A DNA stretch of 64,000 nt. It comes from Sipunculus nudus. Its lineage: Eukaryota > Annelida > Sipuncula > Golfingiida > Sipunculidae. How positions within the stretch are numbered: the stretch's first letter is position 1; the number at the start of each line of letters is the position of its first letter. The stretch spans positions 1,304,001 to 1,368,000 of the forward strand of contig JAPPUL010000095.1 in the NCBI GenBank assembly GCA_026874595.1. The letters run 5' to 3'. The translations under genes were made by a program, and so were the position numbers. The notes below the pieces were generated by a model, which saw only the letters and a list, made by a program, of their open reading frames with translations, made no database searches and was not told where the DNA came from. Positions 36,198 to 45,054 of the stretch are shown here, one piece after another.

Positions 36198-37677
36198 TTA
36201 TTGCTTCGTATCTGTTTGTTATCTTTATATAATTATCTTCTTTGCTATAGGCTTTTAATATGTTTTCTATTATTGCTTCCGGTTCCTCTTTTCGGGGATT
36301 GTCACTTGTTATAATCGATAGATCGCTATATTTTGCTGCTACTCTGCCCATCAAAACCCTTTTGCTTTTGTCTCTATTACCTCCACACCCAAATACGCAT
36401 ATTATCCGTCCTTTGCTAAGCTCCTTTATCGCCTCTAATACATTCTTAAGGGCATCGTCTGTATGCGCATAATCTATTACTACGTATGCTCCATTTGTAT
36501 GCTTTATTACCTCGAATCTGCCAGGAACTCTAACTGCTTTAAGCCCGCTTTTTATATCTTTTAAGCCTATACCCAAAAAGTAGCTTATTATATAGGCTCC
36601 AAGACTATTTTGTATATTGAATTTACCCGATAAAGAAACTTCTATAAAAACACTATCTTTAAAAACACTATCTTTTGCCTTGTCCTCTAAATCCCCTGCC
36701 TTGTCTCCTGCTTTATGTGCTACCTTAAAACTACCGTCGCCAAACATACTCTTTATATCATAAGCTTTGTAATCTGCACCCGCACCAACCCCGTAACTCC
36801 TATGCTCAAGCCCAAGCCCCTCTATATGTTTTTGTAGCTCTTTGCTTTTATATATCTCTTTATTATATATTGCAAGTTTTACGCTCTTACTACTTTCTTT
36901 TAGTAAGATAAATATTTTCTTCTTTGCTTTGTAATATTCTTCCATCGTTTTATGATAGTCAAAATGATCTTCTGTTATATTCGTTATAAGTACAATATCA
37001 AAATTAAGTCCGTATGCACGCTCTTGTACCAAAGCGTGTGATGATACTTCCATAAAACAGTATTCTACCCCTTCTAATACCATTTGGGATAACGTCTTAT
37101 TTAACGATATACTATCTGGAGTCGTTACTTCTGAGGACATCTGCTTGCCGCATATGTAGTTTGAAATTGTCCCTATTACGCCTACCTTTTTGCCTGCTGT
37201 CTCGAATATGCTTTTTAACATGTAGGTTATTGTTGTTTTGCCGTTTGTTCCTGTTATCCCGATAAGTTTTAGCTTGCTTGATGGATCGTTATAATAATAT
37301 CTTGTTATAAGTGCAAGCGCTCGCTTTGGGTTTTTATGTACTATTATTACTACTCCAAGACATTTAAGTTTTTCTTCGTTTAATTCATAATTAAAGTCAA
37401 CTATTATGCAACATGCACCGCACTTTATTGCATCGTTTATATATTTATGTCCATCTTTTCTATAGCCTCTTATCGCTACAAATATATACCCTTCCTTAAC
37501 CCTTCTTGAATCTTGTTCTATCCCTCTTACAGCTATGTCTAAACATCCTTTAGAAGATGAATTTAGAATCTTCTTGCAAAATATATCTTTAGTATTATTA
37601 GCTTTGTTAATATCGTTTTTAGCATCGTTTAGAACACTTAGTACTTCATAAAGCCGATTCATTATAACCTTATACAA
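36061..37677 (-). CDS. murE: UDP-MurNAc-tripeptide synthetase MurE (meso-DAP type)
   Basis: Adds the third amino acid to UDP-MurNAc-dipeptide. The 538 residues include the P-loop GITGTNGKTT, VTTPDSI, FMEVSSHALVQERA and the substrate-selecting SDNPRKEEP motif, whose DNPR marks meso-diaminopimelate users. A 15-bp in-frame duplication gives KDSVFKDSVF near residue 340. Its tail is the source of the 172-bp array downstream. The next upstream gene is ftsL; ftsI, usually between them, is missing. Confidence 0.94.
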   Translation of the reverse strand: MYKVIMNRLYEVLSVLNDAKNDINKANNTKDIFCKKILNSSSKGCLDIAVRGIEQDSRRVKEGYIFVAIRGYRKDGHKYINDAIKCGACCIIVDFNYELNEEKLKCLGVVIIVHKNPKRALALITRYYYNDPSSKLKLIGITGTNGKTTITYMLKSIFETAGKKVGVIGTISNYICGKQMSSEVTTPDSISLNKTLSQMVLEGVEYCFMEVSSHALVQERAYGLNFDIVLITNITEDHFDYHKTMEEYYKAKKKIFILLKESSKSVKLAIYNKEIYKSKELQKHIEGLGLEHRSYGVGAGADYKAYDIKSMFGDGSFKVAHKAGDKAGDLEDKAKDSVFKDSVFIEVSLSGKFNIQNSLGAYIISYFLGIGLKDIKSGLKAVRVPGRFEVIKHTNGAYVVIDYAHTDDALKNVLEAIKELSKGRIICVFGCGGNRDKSKRVLMGRVAAKYSDLSIITSDNPRKEEPEAIIENILKAYSKEDNYIKITNRYEAIKEALKLSKKDDIVLIAGKGHEDYQILHDRVIHFSDREVVLELKSD

Positions 37678-37694
37678 AACCTCTCTTTTTAGTT

Positions 37695-38222
37695 TTATTT
37701 CTTATCTTCATTTATCCCTTCTTTTGCCCCTTCTTTTGCCCCTTCATTGTTTATTAATTCTTCTATTAGTTTCTCTTTATCTTTAAGACCGCTTAGTTTA
37801 AAATCACTTCTTTTTGTCTTTTCCATCTTAAGTAGCTTTTTTGCATTCTTTACTACGCTTTCCTTTTTCCTAAGCCGTTCGTAGTCTACTTTGTTTTTGT
37901 AATATTCCTTTTGTAGTTTAAGTTGTTGGTTCTTTGCTACATTTAATTCTTTATTTAGACTAAGGCCTTTTATATTTTGCCACATCAAAAATGATACCAG
38001 GGTCGTAAGTAGTACTATTAGCAAAGTTATACGGGCTATGAAATGTTTCCTCTTACCATCCATTTTTCCATCTTTAGGCATAATCCTTTTACTTTTTCTT
38101 TTGTTTGCTCTTTTTAGCATCTTTTGACTATCTTTTGACCATCTTTTTAGCATCTTTTGACTATCCATTTTAAAATACTCTTTAGCAGATGCTTTGTAAA
38201 TTATAAACTCTATATTAGACAC
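37695..38222 (-). CDS. ftsL: FtsL-like division protein
   Basis: A 175-residue protein with a basic N-terminal tail, one membrane helix (about residues 66-88, ITLLIVLLTTLVSFLMW) and a following coiled coil, the FtsL layout. Position directly after rsmH supports FtsL. Sequence similarity in this family is always low, so the call rests on topology and location. The N-terminus holds a duplicated SQKMLKR and the C-terminus a KEGAKEGA repeat, both from in-frame DNA duplications. Confidence 0.7.
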   Translation of the reverse strand: MSNIEFIIYKASAKEYFKMDSQKMLKRWSKDSQKMLKRANKRKSKRIMPKDGKMDGKRKHFIARITLLIVLLTTLVSFLMWQNIKGLSLNKELNVAKNQQLKLQKEYYKNKVDYERLRKKESVVKNAKKLLKMEKTKRSDFKLSGLKDKEKLIEELINNEGAKEGAKEGINEDKK

Positions 38223-38230
38223 TCTATTGC

Positions 38231-39370
38231 TTACTTAAAACTGTAATCCTTGTAAAGCACTTTTTTTGCATTTTGAAATAAATATTCCTTTTTAAACGGA
38301 TCTTGCTCTTCGTATACTTTTTCTACAACCCGTAACTTTGTGCTCCTTGATGCTGGATTTAATGCCTTTTCATCTTCACCTGGTCTTATCACCTTCTTAT
38401 TTACTCGTTTTAGAGTTGCACGACCAAGACATTGGCATACGTTTGTTATCGGACATATGCAAGAAAGCTCGAAATACTTTAGTATGTTTTTGACTATTCT
38501 ATCTTCTAGTGAATGGAACGTTAAAATTGCTATGCGTCCTCCTTCTTTAAGATAATAAATAGCATCAATAAGCCCGCGTTCTATATGATAAAACTCTTGG
38601 TTTACGTATATTCTAAGTGCTTGGAAGGTTTTGGTTGCAGGATGTGTTTTTATGTGTCTTTTTTGTCTTTTGGCATGGCTTACTATATTTGCAAGTTCAT
38701 AGGCAGACTCTATCTTTTTAATGGCTCTTCTTTTTATAATCTCACGTGAAATAAAAAAAGCCTTATCCTCATCAGCAAATTCCTTTAAAATGCGAATAAT
38801 ATTCTCTTGACTATATGAGTTTATAATATCATAAGCATTTTGGTTTTGTTTTTTAGTTATATCATACGGATCAAGTTGGGTGTCAAGACGCATATCAAGA
38901 CTACTTGTATCATTAAAGCTAAAACCCCGAGTATCCATTTTATAATGAAACATAGAAATACCAAGGTCAAAGAGGAAATAGTCAACACATGGTTTATGAG
39001 GCTCCTTATCAGGGTAAGGATTTTCTGTAATGGTATTTTTAATAATGTTTTTTATGGAGGAGAAGTTTTTGTTATAGAAATATAATTTATTTAAGTTTTT
39101 ATGATAATCCTGGTTTATGAATAGAAGGGCATTATTTTTGTGAAGGATGCGTTTTTTGGCGTGCTTTAGGATATTTTCATCTCTATCTAAAAGAATAAGG
39201 TTTGAATTTTTAATAAAAGGTAGTAGGAAAGCGCTATGTCCGCCCTCGCCGGCGGTACAGTCGAAAATAGTTTTGTTATTAATGTTTTTTGATTTTCTTA
39301 TGGGATAAATTGGATTATTAGAAAAAGCGTTTTTAATTTCGCAAGCTAAAATAGGTTTGTGAAAATACAT
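38231..39370 (-). CDS. rsmH: 16S rRNA (cytosine-1402-N4)-methyltransferase RsmH (MraW)
   Basis: Methylates C1402 in the ribosomal P site. The 379 residues carry the SAM-binding DCTAGEGGHS, LFDLGISMFHYK, RGFSFNDTSSLDMRLD and the C-terminal AILTFHSLEDRIVK. First gene of the cell-wall cluster, as usual. The G/C strand bias reverses inside this gene near 38.8-38.95 kb. Confidence 0.95.
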   Translation of the reverse strand: MYFHKPILACEIKNAFSNNPIYPIRKSKNINNKTIFDCTAGEGGHSAFLLPFIKNSNLILLDRDENILKHAKKRILHKNNALLFINQDYHKNLNKLYFYNKNFSSIKNIIKNTITENPYPDKEPHKPCVDYFLFDLGISMFHYKMDTRGFSFNDTSSLDMRLDTQLDPYDITKKQNQNAYDIINSYSQENIIRILKEFADEDKAFFISREIIKRRAIKKIESAYELANIVSHAKRQKRHIKTHPATKTFQALRIYVNQEFYHIERGLIDAIYYLKEGGRIAILTFHSLEDRIVKNILKYFELSCICPITNVCQCLGRATLKRVNKKVIRPGEDEKALNPASRSTKLRVVEKVYEEQDPFKKEYLFQNAKKVLYKDYSFK

Positions 39371-39488
39371 ATTAAAAAGATGTTAAAAAGATGATAAAAA
39401 AAATAATAATCTTAAGCAAATAAAGAATAATAACAAAGGAGAAAATGGCAAACTAATCATATTAGCTTACAAACCGATAAGAAAAGAT

Positions 39489-40160
39489 GTGAATTATGTA
39501 AGATGCAAGATATGCGGGATAACGAATAAAGAGGATGCAAAAAAAGCAATAGAAGCGGGAGCGGATGCACTAGGATTAATAATGTGTAAAAGTCCTCGTC
39601 AAGTGAGTAAAGAGGCAGCAAAGGAGTTATTAGAGGGGCTTCCTCCATATGTTGGACGAGTGTTAGTGGTACAAGACATGAGTAAGGAAAAGCTAGATGA
39701 GATACTTGAGTACGTAGGTCTTTTTGACACGATACAGTTTCATGGAGATGAGAGTGAGGATTTTTGTATAAGTTATGCAAAAAAGTATAAAGTAGTAAAG
39801 ACGATACTAGTAAGCGGGCGAGAGTCTGTAGAGCGTCTATTAGATTATAAACGGCTTAGCTATTTTTTATTAGACACAGGCTTAGTAAGAAATGGTTTTA
39901 ACGGGGGTGAGGGAGGAGAGAGTTCTGGTGGTACAGGGGCATGCTTTGATTGGGAACTTGGAGTATATGGTAAAGGGCTGCTTGAGGGAGGTAGTAAGAT
40001 AATACTTGCGGGAGGACTTAATCCGGGCAATGTATCTGATGCAATAAAGAAGGTAAAACCTTATGGAGTAGACGTATCATCAGGGGTTGAGCTTGCTCGT
40101 GGTAGAAAGGATATAAAGAAGCTTTATGAGTTTATAAAAGAAGTTAGAAAGGGGTATTAA
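39489..40160 (+). CDS. trpF: Phosphoribosylanthranilate isomerase TrpF
   Basis: Tryptophan biosynthesis isomerase. The N-terminal KICGIT with the catalytic cysteine, IQFHGDE, the catalytic aspartate in LLDT (residue 129) and ILAGGLNPGNV near the phosphate site are present. A Gly/Glu/Ser-rich loop of about 16 residues (131-146) separates the catalytic aspartate from the GTGACFDW segment, longer than usual. Start is GTG 39489. No other trp gene is nearby. Confidence 0.93.
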   Translation: MNYVRCKICGITNKEDAKKAIEAGADALGLIMCKSPRQVSKEAAKELLEGLPPYVGRVLVVQDMSKEKLDEILEYVGLFDTIQFHGDESEDFCISYAKKYKVVKTILVSGRESVERLLDYKRLSYFLLDTGLVRNGFNGGEGGESSGGTGACFDWELGVYGKGLLEGGSKIILAGGLNPGNVSDAIKKVKPYGVDVSSGVELARGRKDIKKLYEFIKEVRKGY

Positions 40161-40168
40161 GATATAAA

Positions 40169-41386
40169 ATGTTAAAGATATTAAAGATATTAAATAGGGT
40201 AAAAAGCAAGTATTATGTATTAAAAGAAGGAATATATTTAATATTACTGATTACGTTGTTTAGTGGTTTTTTGGGAGCAGAAGATGCAGTTGTAGGTGTG
40301 GCTGGTGGTATGGGGGAGCAAGATGATGTGATAGAATATTTTGGAGTAGATAAGGATTCAAAGATAGAATATTTTGAAAAAGGTTTTATAAACTGGACAG
40401 AAGGGAGCTGTATAGGTTACGCAACAGAAAACGATCTTGAAGGAGTAAGCTACGAAGACATACCGAGTATATTTGCCTCAGTAAGACAAAGAAACGAAGC
40501 CCAAAGCAAGTTAATCCAAACAGCAAAGACAAACCTGTTAAATATAATACTTGCAACAAGAATAGATGGAACAAATTATACAAGAGACTATTATGCAAAG
40601 AGCAAAGCGTTCAAGACGCTATTTTTATCCGAGATAGATAAAAACATAGTTATATTACCGACAGTATTCAAAAGTCCAAACAAAGTGATAGTGGCATTAA
40701 AATATTCACTACGCGGTAAAAGGGGGCTTGAGGGTTTAATATATCGTCTTGATGACAATGTAGAGGAGAGGGCAGATGATGTTTATAAAAAAGAGCCACA
40801 TGAGCAAATAATCTACACATCACTAATAATAGATTTAAGGCAGTCCTATAGGTATGTACTAAAGACATACGAGAGGCTTTATTTCCTAGAAGGAAGCCTT
40901 AAGATACCGACTGGCTTGTCAAACAAGGTATGGTATGATAATATACGTAAGAGGCTAATATCAAAAGACGTGCTTACCTTAGAAGACAAGTCGCTATTGA
41001 TGAGCTTAAGACCTAATGATAGATATTACGCAAGTATAATAGATAATTTATACAGGCGTTCAAAATCAAGCCGTAAGGTAGTAAATGGCGAACCGGCCTT
41101 ATTCCCATCAATATACGATAGTGAGGGGCATAAAATATATTTTAAGAACCTATTAAAACTTAAAAAGAGAGGGAGTGTAAAGTTTATAAATTATACAAAG
41201 GATAAGTTTTTGATGTATAAAGTTGAGCGAGCAGGAGTAAATCCCTTGTACGTGGTGGCAGATAAAGTAGTTGGAATAAACGGAAGTAACATAGTACTTG
41301 GAAAAGAAGACAGCATGCGACTATTCCTGCATCCAAAGACAATGAAGAACTTGATGGAAGGTAACATATATGTACTACTAAAATAG
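40169..41386 (+). CDS. Exported protein of unknown function
   Basis: A 405-residue protein starting 9 bases after trpF. It has a signal peptide with a probable cleavage after FLGA (about residue 36). The body has no domain I recognise. It contains SIFASVRQRNEAQSKLIQTAK, reminiscent of spirochaete LPP20-like or flagellum-associated periplasmic proteins, but I cannot confirm that. It converges with HU. Confidence 0.6.
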   Translation: MLKILKILNRVKSKYYVLKEGIYLILLITLFSGFLGAEDAVVGVAGGMGEQDDVIEYFGVDKDSKIEYFEKGFINWTEGSCIGYATENDLEGVSYEDIPSIFASVRQRNEAQSKLIQTAKTNLLNIILATRIDGTNYTRDYYAKSKAFKTLFLSEIDKNIVILPTVFKSPNKVIVALKYSLRGKRGLEGLIYRLDDNVEERADDVYKKEPHEQIIYTSLIIDLRQSYRYVLKTYERLYFLEGSLKIPTGLSNKVWYDNIRKRLISKDVLTLEDKSLLMSLRPNDRYYASIIDNLYRRSKSSRKVVNGEPALFPSIYDSEGHKIYFKNLLKLKKRGSVKFINYTKDKFLMYKVERAGVNPLYVVADKVVGINGSNIVLGKEDSMRLFLHPKTMKNLMEGNIYVLLK

Positions 41387-41435
41387 CAGTACGTATATGT
41401 TGTTTTTAAAACGTCAGAAATTTTAGAATTTTATA

Positions 41436-41708
41436 TTAATGGCAACGAGCCTTCAAAGACTTCCCAGCCTTAAAGTAAGGCCGATAGTGCTCGGGGACAT
41501 TAATAATCTGATTAGTCTTGGGATTTCTTGCAATGCGAGCGTTTCTCTTTTTCATACTAAAGGTACCAAATCCTCTAATCTCAATATGCTCATGATTAGA
41601 AAGACCCTCTTTAATGGTATGGAAAAAAGAGTCAACGATTCTAGTTACATCTTTTTTAGTAAGACCCGTTTTCTTACGTATCTCATCGACAATGGCCATT
41701 TTGGTCAC
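41436..41708 (-). CDS. HU/IHF-family DNA-binding protein
   Basis: A 90-residue histone-like dimer subunit that bends DNA. Signature: HIEIRGFGTFSMKKRNARIARNPKTNQ, the DNA-binding arm region. The start is GTG at 41706-41708, overlapping the rpsT stop as GTGA; a methionine three codons in (MAIVDEI) is the alternative. HU versus IHF cannot be decided. Confidence 0.93.
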   Translation of the reverse strand: MTKMAIVDEIRKKTGLTKKDVTRIVDSFFHTIKEGLSNHEHIEIRGFGTFSMKKRNARIARNPKTNQIINVPEHYRPYFKAGKSLKARCH

Positions 41709-41980
41709 TTGTCTGTACCGCTAACACTTAGATTAATTTTTTTAAGAACCCGAGACTTTTTTCTACCGACATAATTTTTGTGTAAAACTCCCTTTTTCAA
41801 AGCCTTATCCAAACGAGAAACATAGTTTTTATAAAGCTCAATAACGTTACCTTCCTGATTTTTGATAGCAAGAGCTACCTTTCTAGCTGATGTTTTAACC
41901 TCAGCACGAACTGCTCTGTTTTTAGCACGTCTTTTAATATTCTGACGAACTCTTTTTCTAGCTGAAATAGAATGTGCCAC
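41705..41980 (-). CDS. rpsT: 30S ribosomal protein S20
   Basis: A 91-residue, Lys/Arg-rich helical protein with the family start AHSISARKRVRQNIKRRAKNR (cut here to its opening) and normal length. GTG start at 41978-41980 preceded by a GGTGGG site. It is read first, with HU coupled behind it by a 4-base overlap. Confidence 0.93.
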   Translation of the reverse strand: MAHSISARKRVRQNIKRRAKNRAVRAEVKTSARKVALAIKNQEGNVIELYKNYVSRLDKALKKGVLHKNYVGRKKSRVLKKINLSVSGTDK

Positions 41981-42002
41981 TTGAACCCACCTTGCGTATA
42001 CA

Positions 42003-42031
42003 ATAATATGCTAAAATATAAAGTAAGTAAA
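42003..42031 (-). promoter_or_regulatory. Candidate promoter for rpsT-HU
   Basis: On the minus strand, TTTACT (complement of 42026-42031), a 17-base spacer and TATTAT (complement of 42003-42008) lie about 25 bases before the rpsT GTG. The remainder of the 324-base divergent gap (42032-42304) is A-rich with no RNA gene or ORF that I can see. Confidence 0.5.
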
Positions 42032-42304
42032 AATGCGGAAAAGCAAACAATTTTCTATATATCCTTTCCCTGATGTAAGCAGAACAAATGTTCCAACATA
42101 TTAGAGCGTACGGAAATAAAACTATAAAAATATATAATAAAAAAATAAAAAAAGTGCAAATAAAATTAATAAGTATGGCTGATTAAAAGAGCGAAGTAAT
42201 AAAAAAAGGTGATAAAAAAAAGGAATAATACTTTTACTTTTACAAATGAATGTTTATAGTTAAGCAAAAAAAAAGAGAATATAAAAGAGAGTATAAATTA
42301 ATAT

Positions 42305-43003
42305 ATGTTAAAAGGTCTTTTTAATAGATTTAAAGCACAAGAGCAGATAGTAAATATATGCAAGAGATTGTATGAGAAAGGGCTTGTATCAGGAACGGAA
42401 GGGAATGTTTCATATAAGGAAGGAGATATAGTATATACAACGCCATCAGGAGTAAGTAAAGGATATATTAGAAGGTCTAATATAGTAGAGGTTAGCTTAA
42501 GCGGCGAAGTAATACGCGCTGGTAGGCGAAATGGATTTAAGAGGGAGTTAAAAGCAACAAGCGAGCTTAATATGCATCTTGGGATATACAAATCGAGAAA
42601 AGACGTACATGCAGTAGTACATGGGCATCCAAAGAGCTGCCTAGCGCTAAATTTAAGTAATTCAGGACTAAACGAGAGTATAATCCCGGAGCTAACAGTA
42701 ATGCTTGGCAAGGTGCCAAATATAGCTTACAAAGCGCCCTCAACTCTTAAGCTTGCAAATGCGATAGGAGAAGCAATAAAAGGGACGGATGCACTTTTGA
42801 TGGATAAACATGGTAGTATAACGGTAGGGAAGAGTGTTGAGGAGGCATATAATAAGCTTGAACAGATGGAGCATGCGGCCTGGATAATATTACATGCAAA
42901 GCTACTAGGGAATGTACGTGAGCTTACATCTGAAGAGATAAAGGAGCTTATGGAGATACGAGATAAAACCTATAAGCTAACAAATCCAATAGTAAGGTTT
43001 TAA
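42305..43003 (+). CDS. Class II aldolase/adducin-family protein
   Basis: A 232-residue zinc aldolase related to L-fuculose-phosphate aldolase and methylthioribulose dehydratase. The N-terminal SGTEGNVSYK, the metal ligands HAVVHGHP and the distal EHAAWI histidine are present, as is DKHGSITVG. Substrate cannot be assigned from sequence. Followed by a GGGAGAGTAG-type repeat and a pseudogene. Confidence 0.85.
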   Translation: MLKGLFNRFKAQEQIVNICKRLYEKGLVSGTEGNVSYKEGDIVYTTPSGVSKGYIRRSNIVEVSLSGEVIRAGRRNGFKRELKATSELNMHLGIYKSRKDVHAVVHGHPKSCLALNLSNSGLNESIIPELTVMLGKVPNIAYKAPSTLKLANAIGEAIKGTDALLMDKHGSITVGKSVEEAYNKLEQMEHAAWIILHAKLLGNVRELTSEEIKELMEIRDKTYKLTNPIVRF

Positions 43004-43029
43004 TAAAAAAATAAGAAAATGGTAAAAGA

Positions 43030-43085
43030 GGGAGAGTAGGGGGAGAGTAGAGGGAGCGTAGGGGAGAGTAGAGGGAGCGTAGTAT
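43030..43085. repeat. Imperfect GGGAGAGTAG / GGGAGCGTAG repeats
   Basis: Five or so copies of 10-12 base G/A-rich units run between the aldolase stop and the symporter pseudogene. Confidence 0.7.
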
Positions 43086-43156
43086 GGAAGGATAATATAT
43101 ATTTTATGCTGTTATTGTTTTTACCTGGAATGCTAATAAAAGGTAAAGAGTAGTGG

Positions 43157-44680
43157 ATGGCAATATATAAGCAAAGTGATGAACAATGGGGAAGTAGTTA
43201 TGTTTTTTTTTGATGACAGCATTAGGCTAAGCGATAGGGTTTGGAAATATATGTTTTTTTAGAATATAGATACGAGAGTGTGGGGGTGAGTTTTTAATAC
43301 CCTATTTTATAGCCCTGCTAAGTGTTGGGATACCCTTGTTAATTCTTGAATTTGGGATAGGGCATGAGCGGCTTGGGAGCCCACCTCTTGCGTTTGTAAA
43401 ATATAGCAAGAGATGGTAATGGCTTGGATGGTGGACGGTAGTTTTTCTAATATTTGGCATAGCACTATACTATACGGTAATAATATCCTGGTGCGTAAAC
43501 TATGTACGCTATGCATTAAATTTGTCTTGGGGCAAGGACGTAATAGGTTTTTTTTAATAATGATTTTTTAGGGAAGACAGGAGGTCCGTTTGAGTTTGGG
43601 AGTTTACAGCTGGAGATAGTATTAGGCTTGTTCCTAGTATGGCTTTTGGGGTGGTACATAATATATAAAGGAGTTAGACGCGGGCTTTGAGATAGCAAAT
43701 AAAGTGTTCATTCCGTTATTATTATTATTGATGAGCATATTGGTAGTATGGAGTTTCACCTTAGAAGGAGCAGGAGAAGGATTAAAGTCTTATTTTGTAC
43801 CTGATTTTTCTAAGTTATGGGAACCTAAGGTATGGCTTAATGCGTATAGCCAAGTATTTTTCTCACTTGGGCTTGGTTTTGGAATAATGATAACGTATTC
43901 AAGTTACCTGCCTAAGGATGCAAATCTCCCAAAAGCAGCAATAACGACAGCACTTATGGATAGTGGCTTTGCAATATTTGCTGGCTTTGCAATATTTGCG
44001 GTACTTGGGTTCATGGCACAATCAAGTGGCAAGGGAGTGGAAGAGGTAGTAGCAAACGGGATAGGGCTTGCGTTTATAGCGTATCCCCAAGCACTAAACC
44101 TAATGCACGATACGCTATCACCGTTTATAGGGAAAGCATTTGGAATATTATTTTTTGTATCGCTTGTTGTAGCGGGCTTTTCATCAGCAATATCAATAAT
44201 AGAAGCTTTCGTATCAGCAATAGTAGATAAATTTCTGTGGAGGAGGAAGGTAGTAGTAACAGTAGTAACGCTATTAGGTTTTTCAGGAGGAATAATATTT
44301 GCAACAGGAGCAGGGATTTATTGGATAGACATAGTAGATCATTTTCTAACAACTTATGGAGTGCTGGTTGTAGGATTTCTAGAATGCCTAGTAGTGGGTT
44401 GGATTTTTCATATATCATATTCAGACAACATATAAACAAAACAACAAATATGCAGCTTGGGCGTATATGGGACTATGTAATAAGGTTTATGGTTCCGATA
44501 ATACTGCTTGTAATAATAGGCACCGCCCTAATAAAGGATGTTAGCAATACCTACGGTAATTATAAAGTATACGAAGTATTGTTAATAGGAATTGGCTGGC
44601 TAGTGCTTACTTTATTGATATCATTTATTCTAACAGGGCAGGGATGGCGACATAATATAAATGAAAAGCCGCACAGATGA
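43157..44680 (+). pseudogene. Broken sodium:neurotransmitter-symporter (NSS) family transporter
   Basis: Fragments in different frames match the NSS/SNF family in order: an opening QWGSS, a damaged glycine motif (AIGFGNI), SVGIPLLILEFGIGHERLG, LYYTVIISWCVNYV, then the long intact piece 43704-44435 (SQVFFSLGLGFGIMITYSSYL, SSAISIIEAFVS) and a C-terminal piece in another frame (LGRIWDYVIRFMVP) to 44680. I count at least three premature stops (for example in the glycine motif, near 43415 and near 43557) and at least three frameshifts, several at T-runs (43205, 43254, 43550). The gene once encoded about 500 residues with 11-12 membrane helices and is now non-functional as read. Confidence 0.88.
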
Positions 44681-44698
44681 GTATATAAAAGAGGACAT

Positions 44699-44962
44699 TT
44701 AGTTAGATTTTATAGAATGAGAAGTAATTGAAGGGTTTTGAAACAGCAAATATTTCTTATGCTTTTCAAGAGCAGAGATAGCGCTTATAATGATACGTTT
44801 AATGTGTTTAATGTTAGCAAGATTCAAGTTTTCAGCGAGCGTAAGAATACCAAGCAAGTTATTAATTTTAGCCTCAGTATTTTTGATATCCAAAGAAGCA
44901 GTTTGCTTAGAATTAATAAGAGAAATGACCTTCGAGATGGCAGAATAAATTAGTTGTTCCAT
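44699..44962 (-). CDS. Small helical hypothetical protein
   Basis: An 87-residue ORF starting MEQLIYSAISKVISL, mostly helical, with no known domain. It lies downstream of the class A PBP on the same strand and is convergent with the pseudogene. Codon choice resembles neighbouring minus-strand genes, so I keep it, but coding status is uncertain. Confidence 0.5.
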   Translation of the reverse strand: MEQLIYSAISKVISLINSKQTASLDIKNTEAKINNLLGILTLAENLNLANIKHIKRIIISAISALEKHKKYLLFQNPSITSHSIKSN

Positions 44963-45054
44963 GAGAGTGCTCCGAATTAATAATATATATATACTAAATA
45001 CAAGTAAGAGTCTAAAGAGATTACAAATTAAGGATAAAAAAAGAGAAAAAGCGA

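Noticed and set aside
43157-43560. TAA stop-codon recoding to explain the in-frame stops of the symporter
   Set aside because: Frameshifts are present as well, and TAA ends many normal genes here, so decay is the simpler reading.
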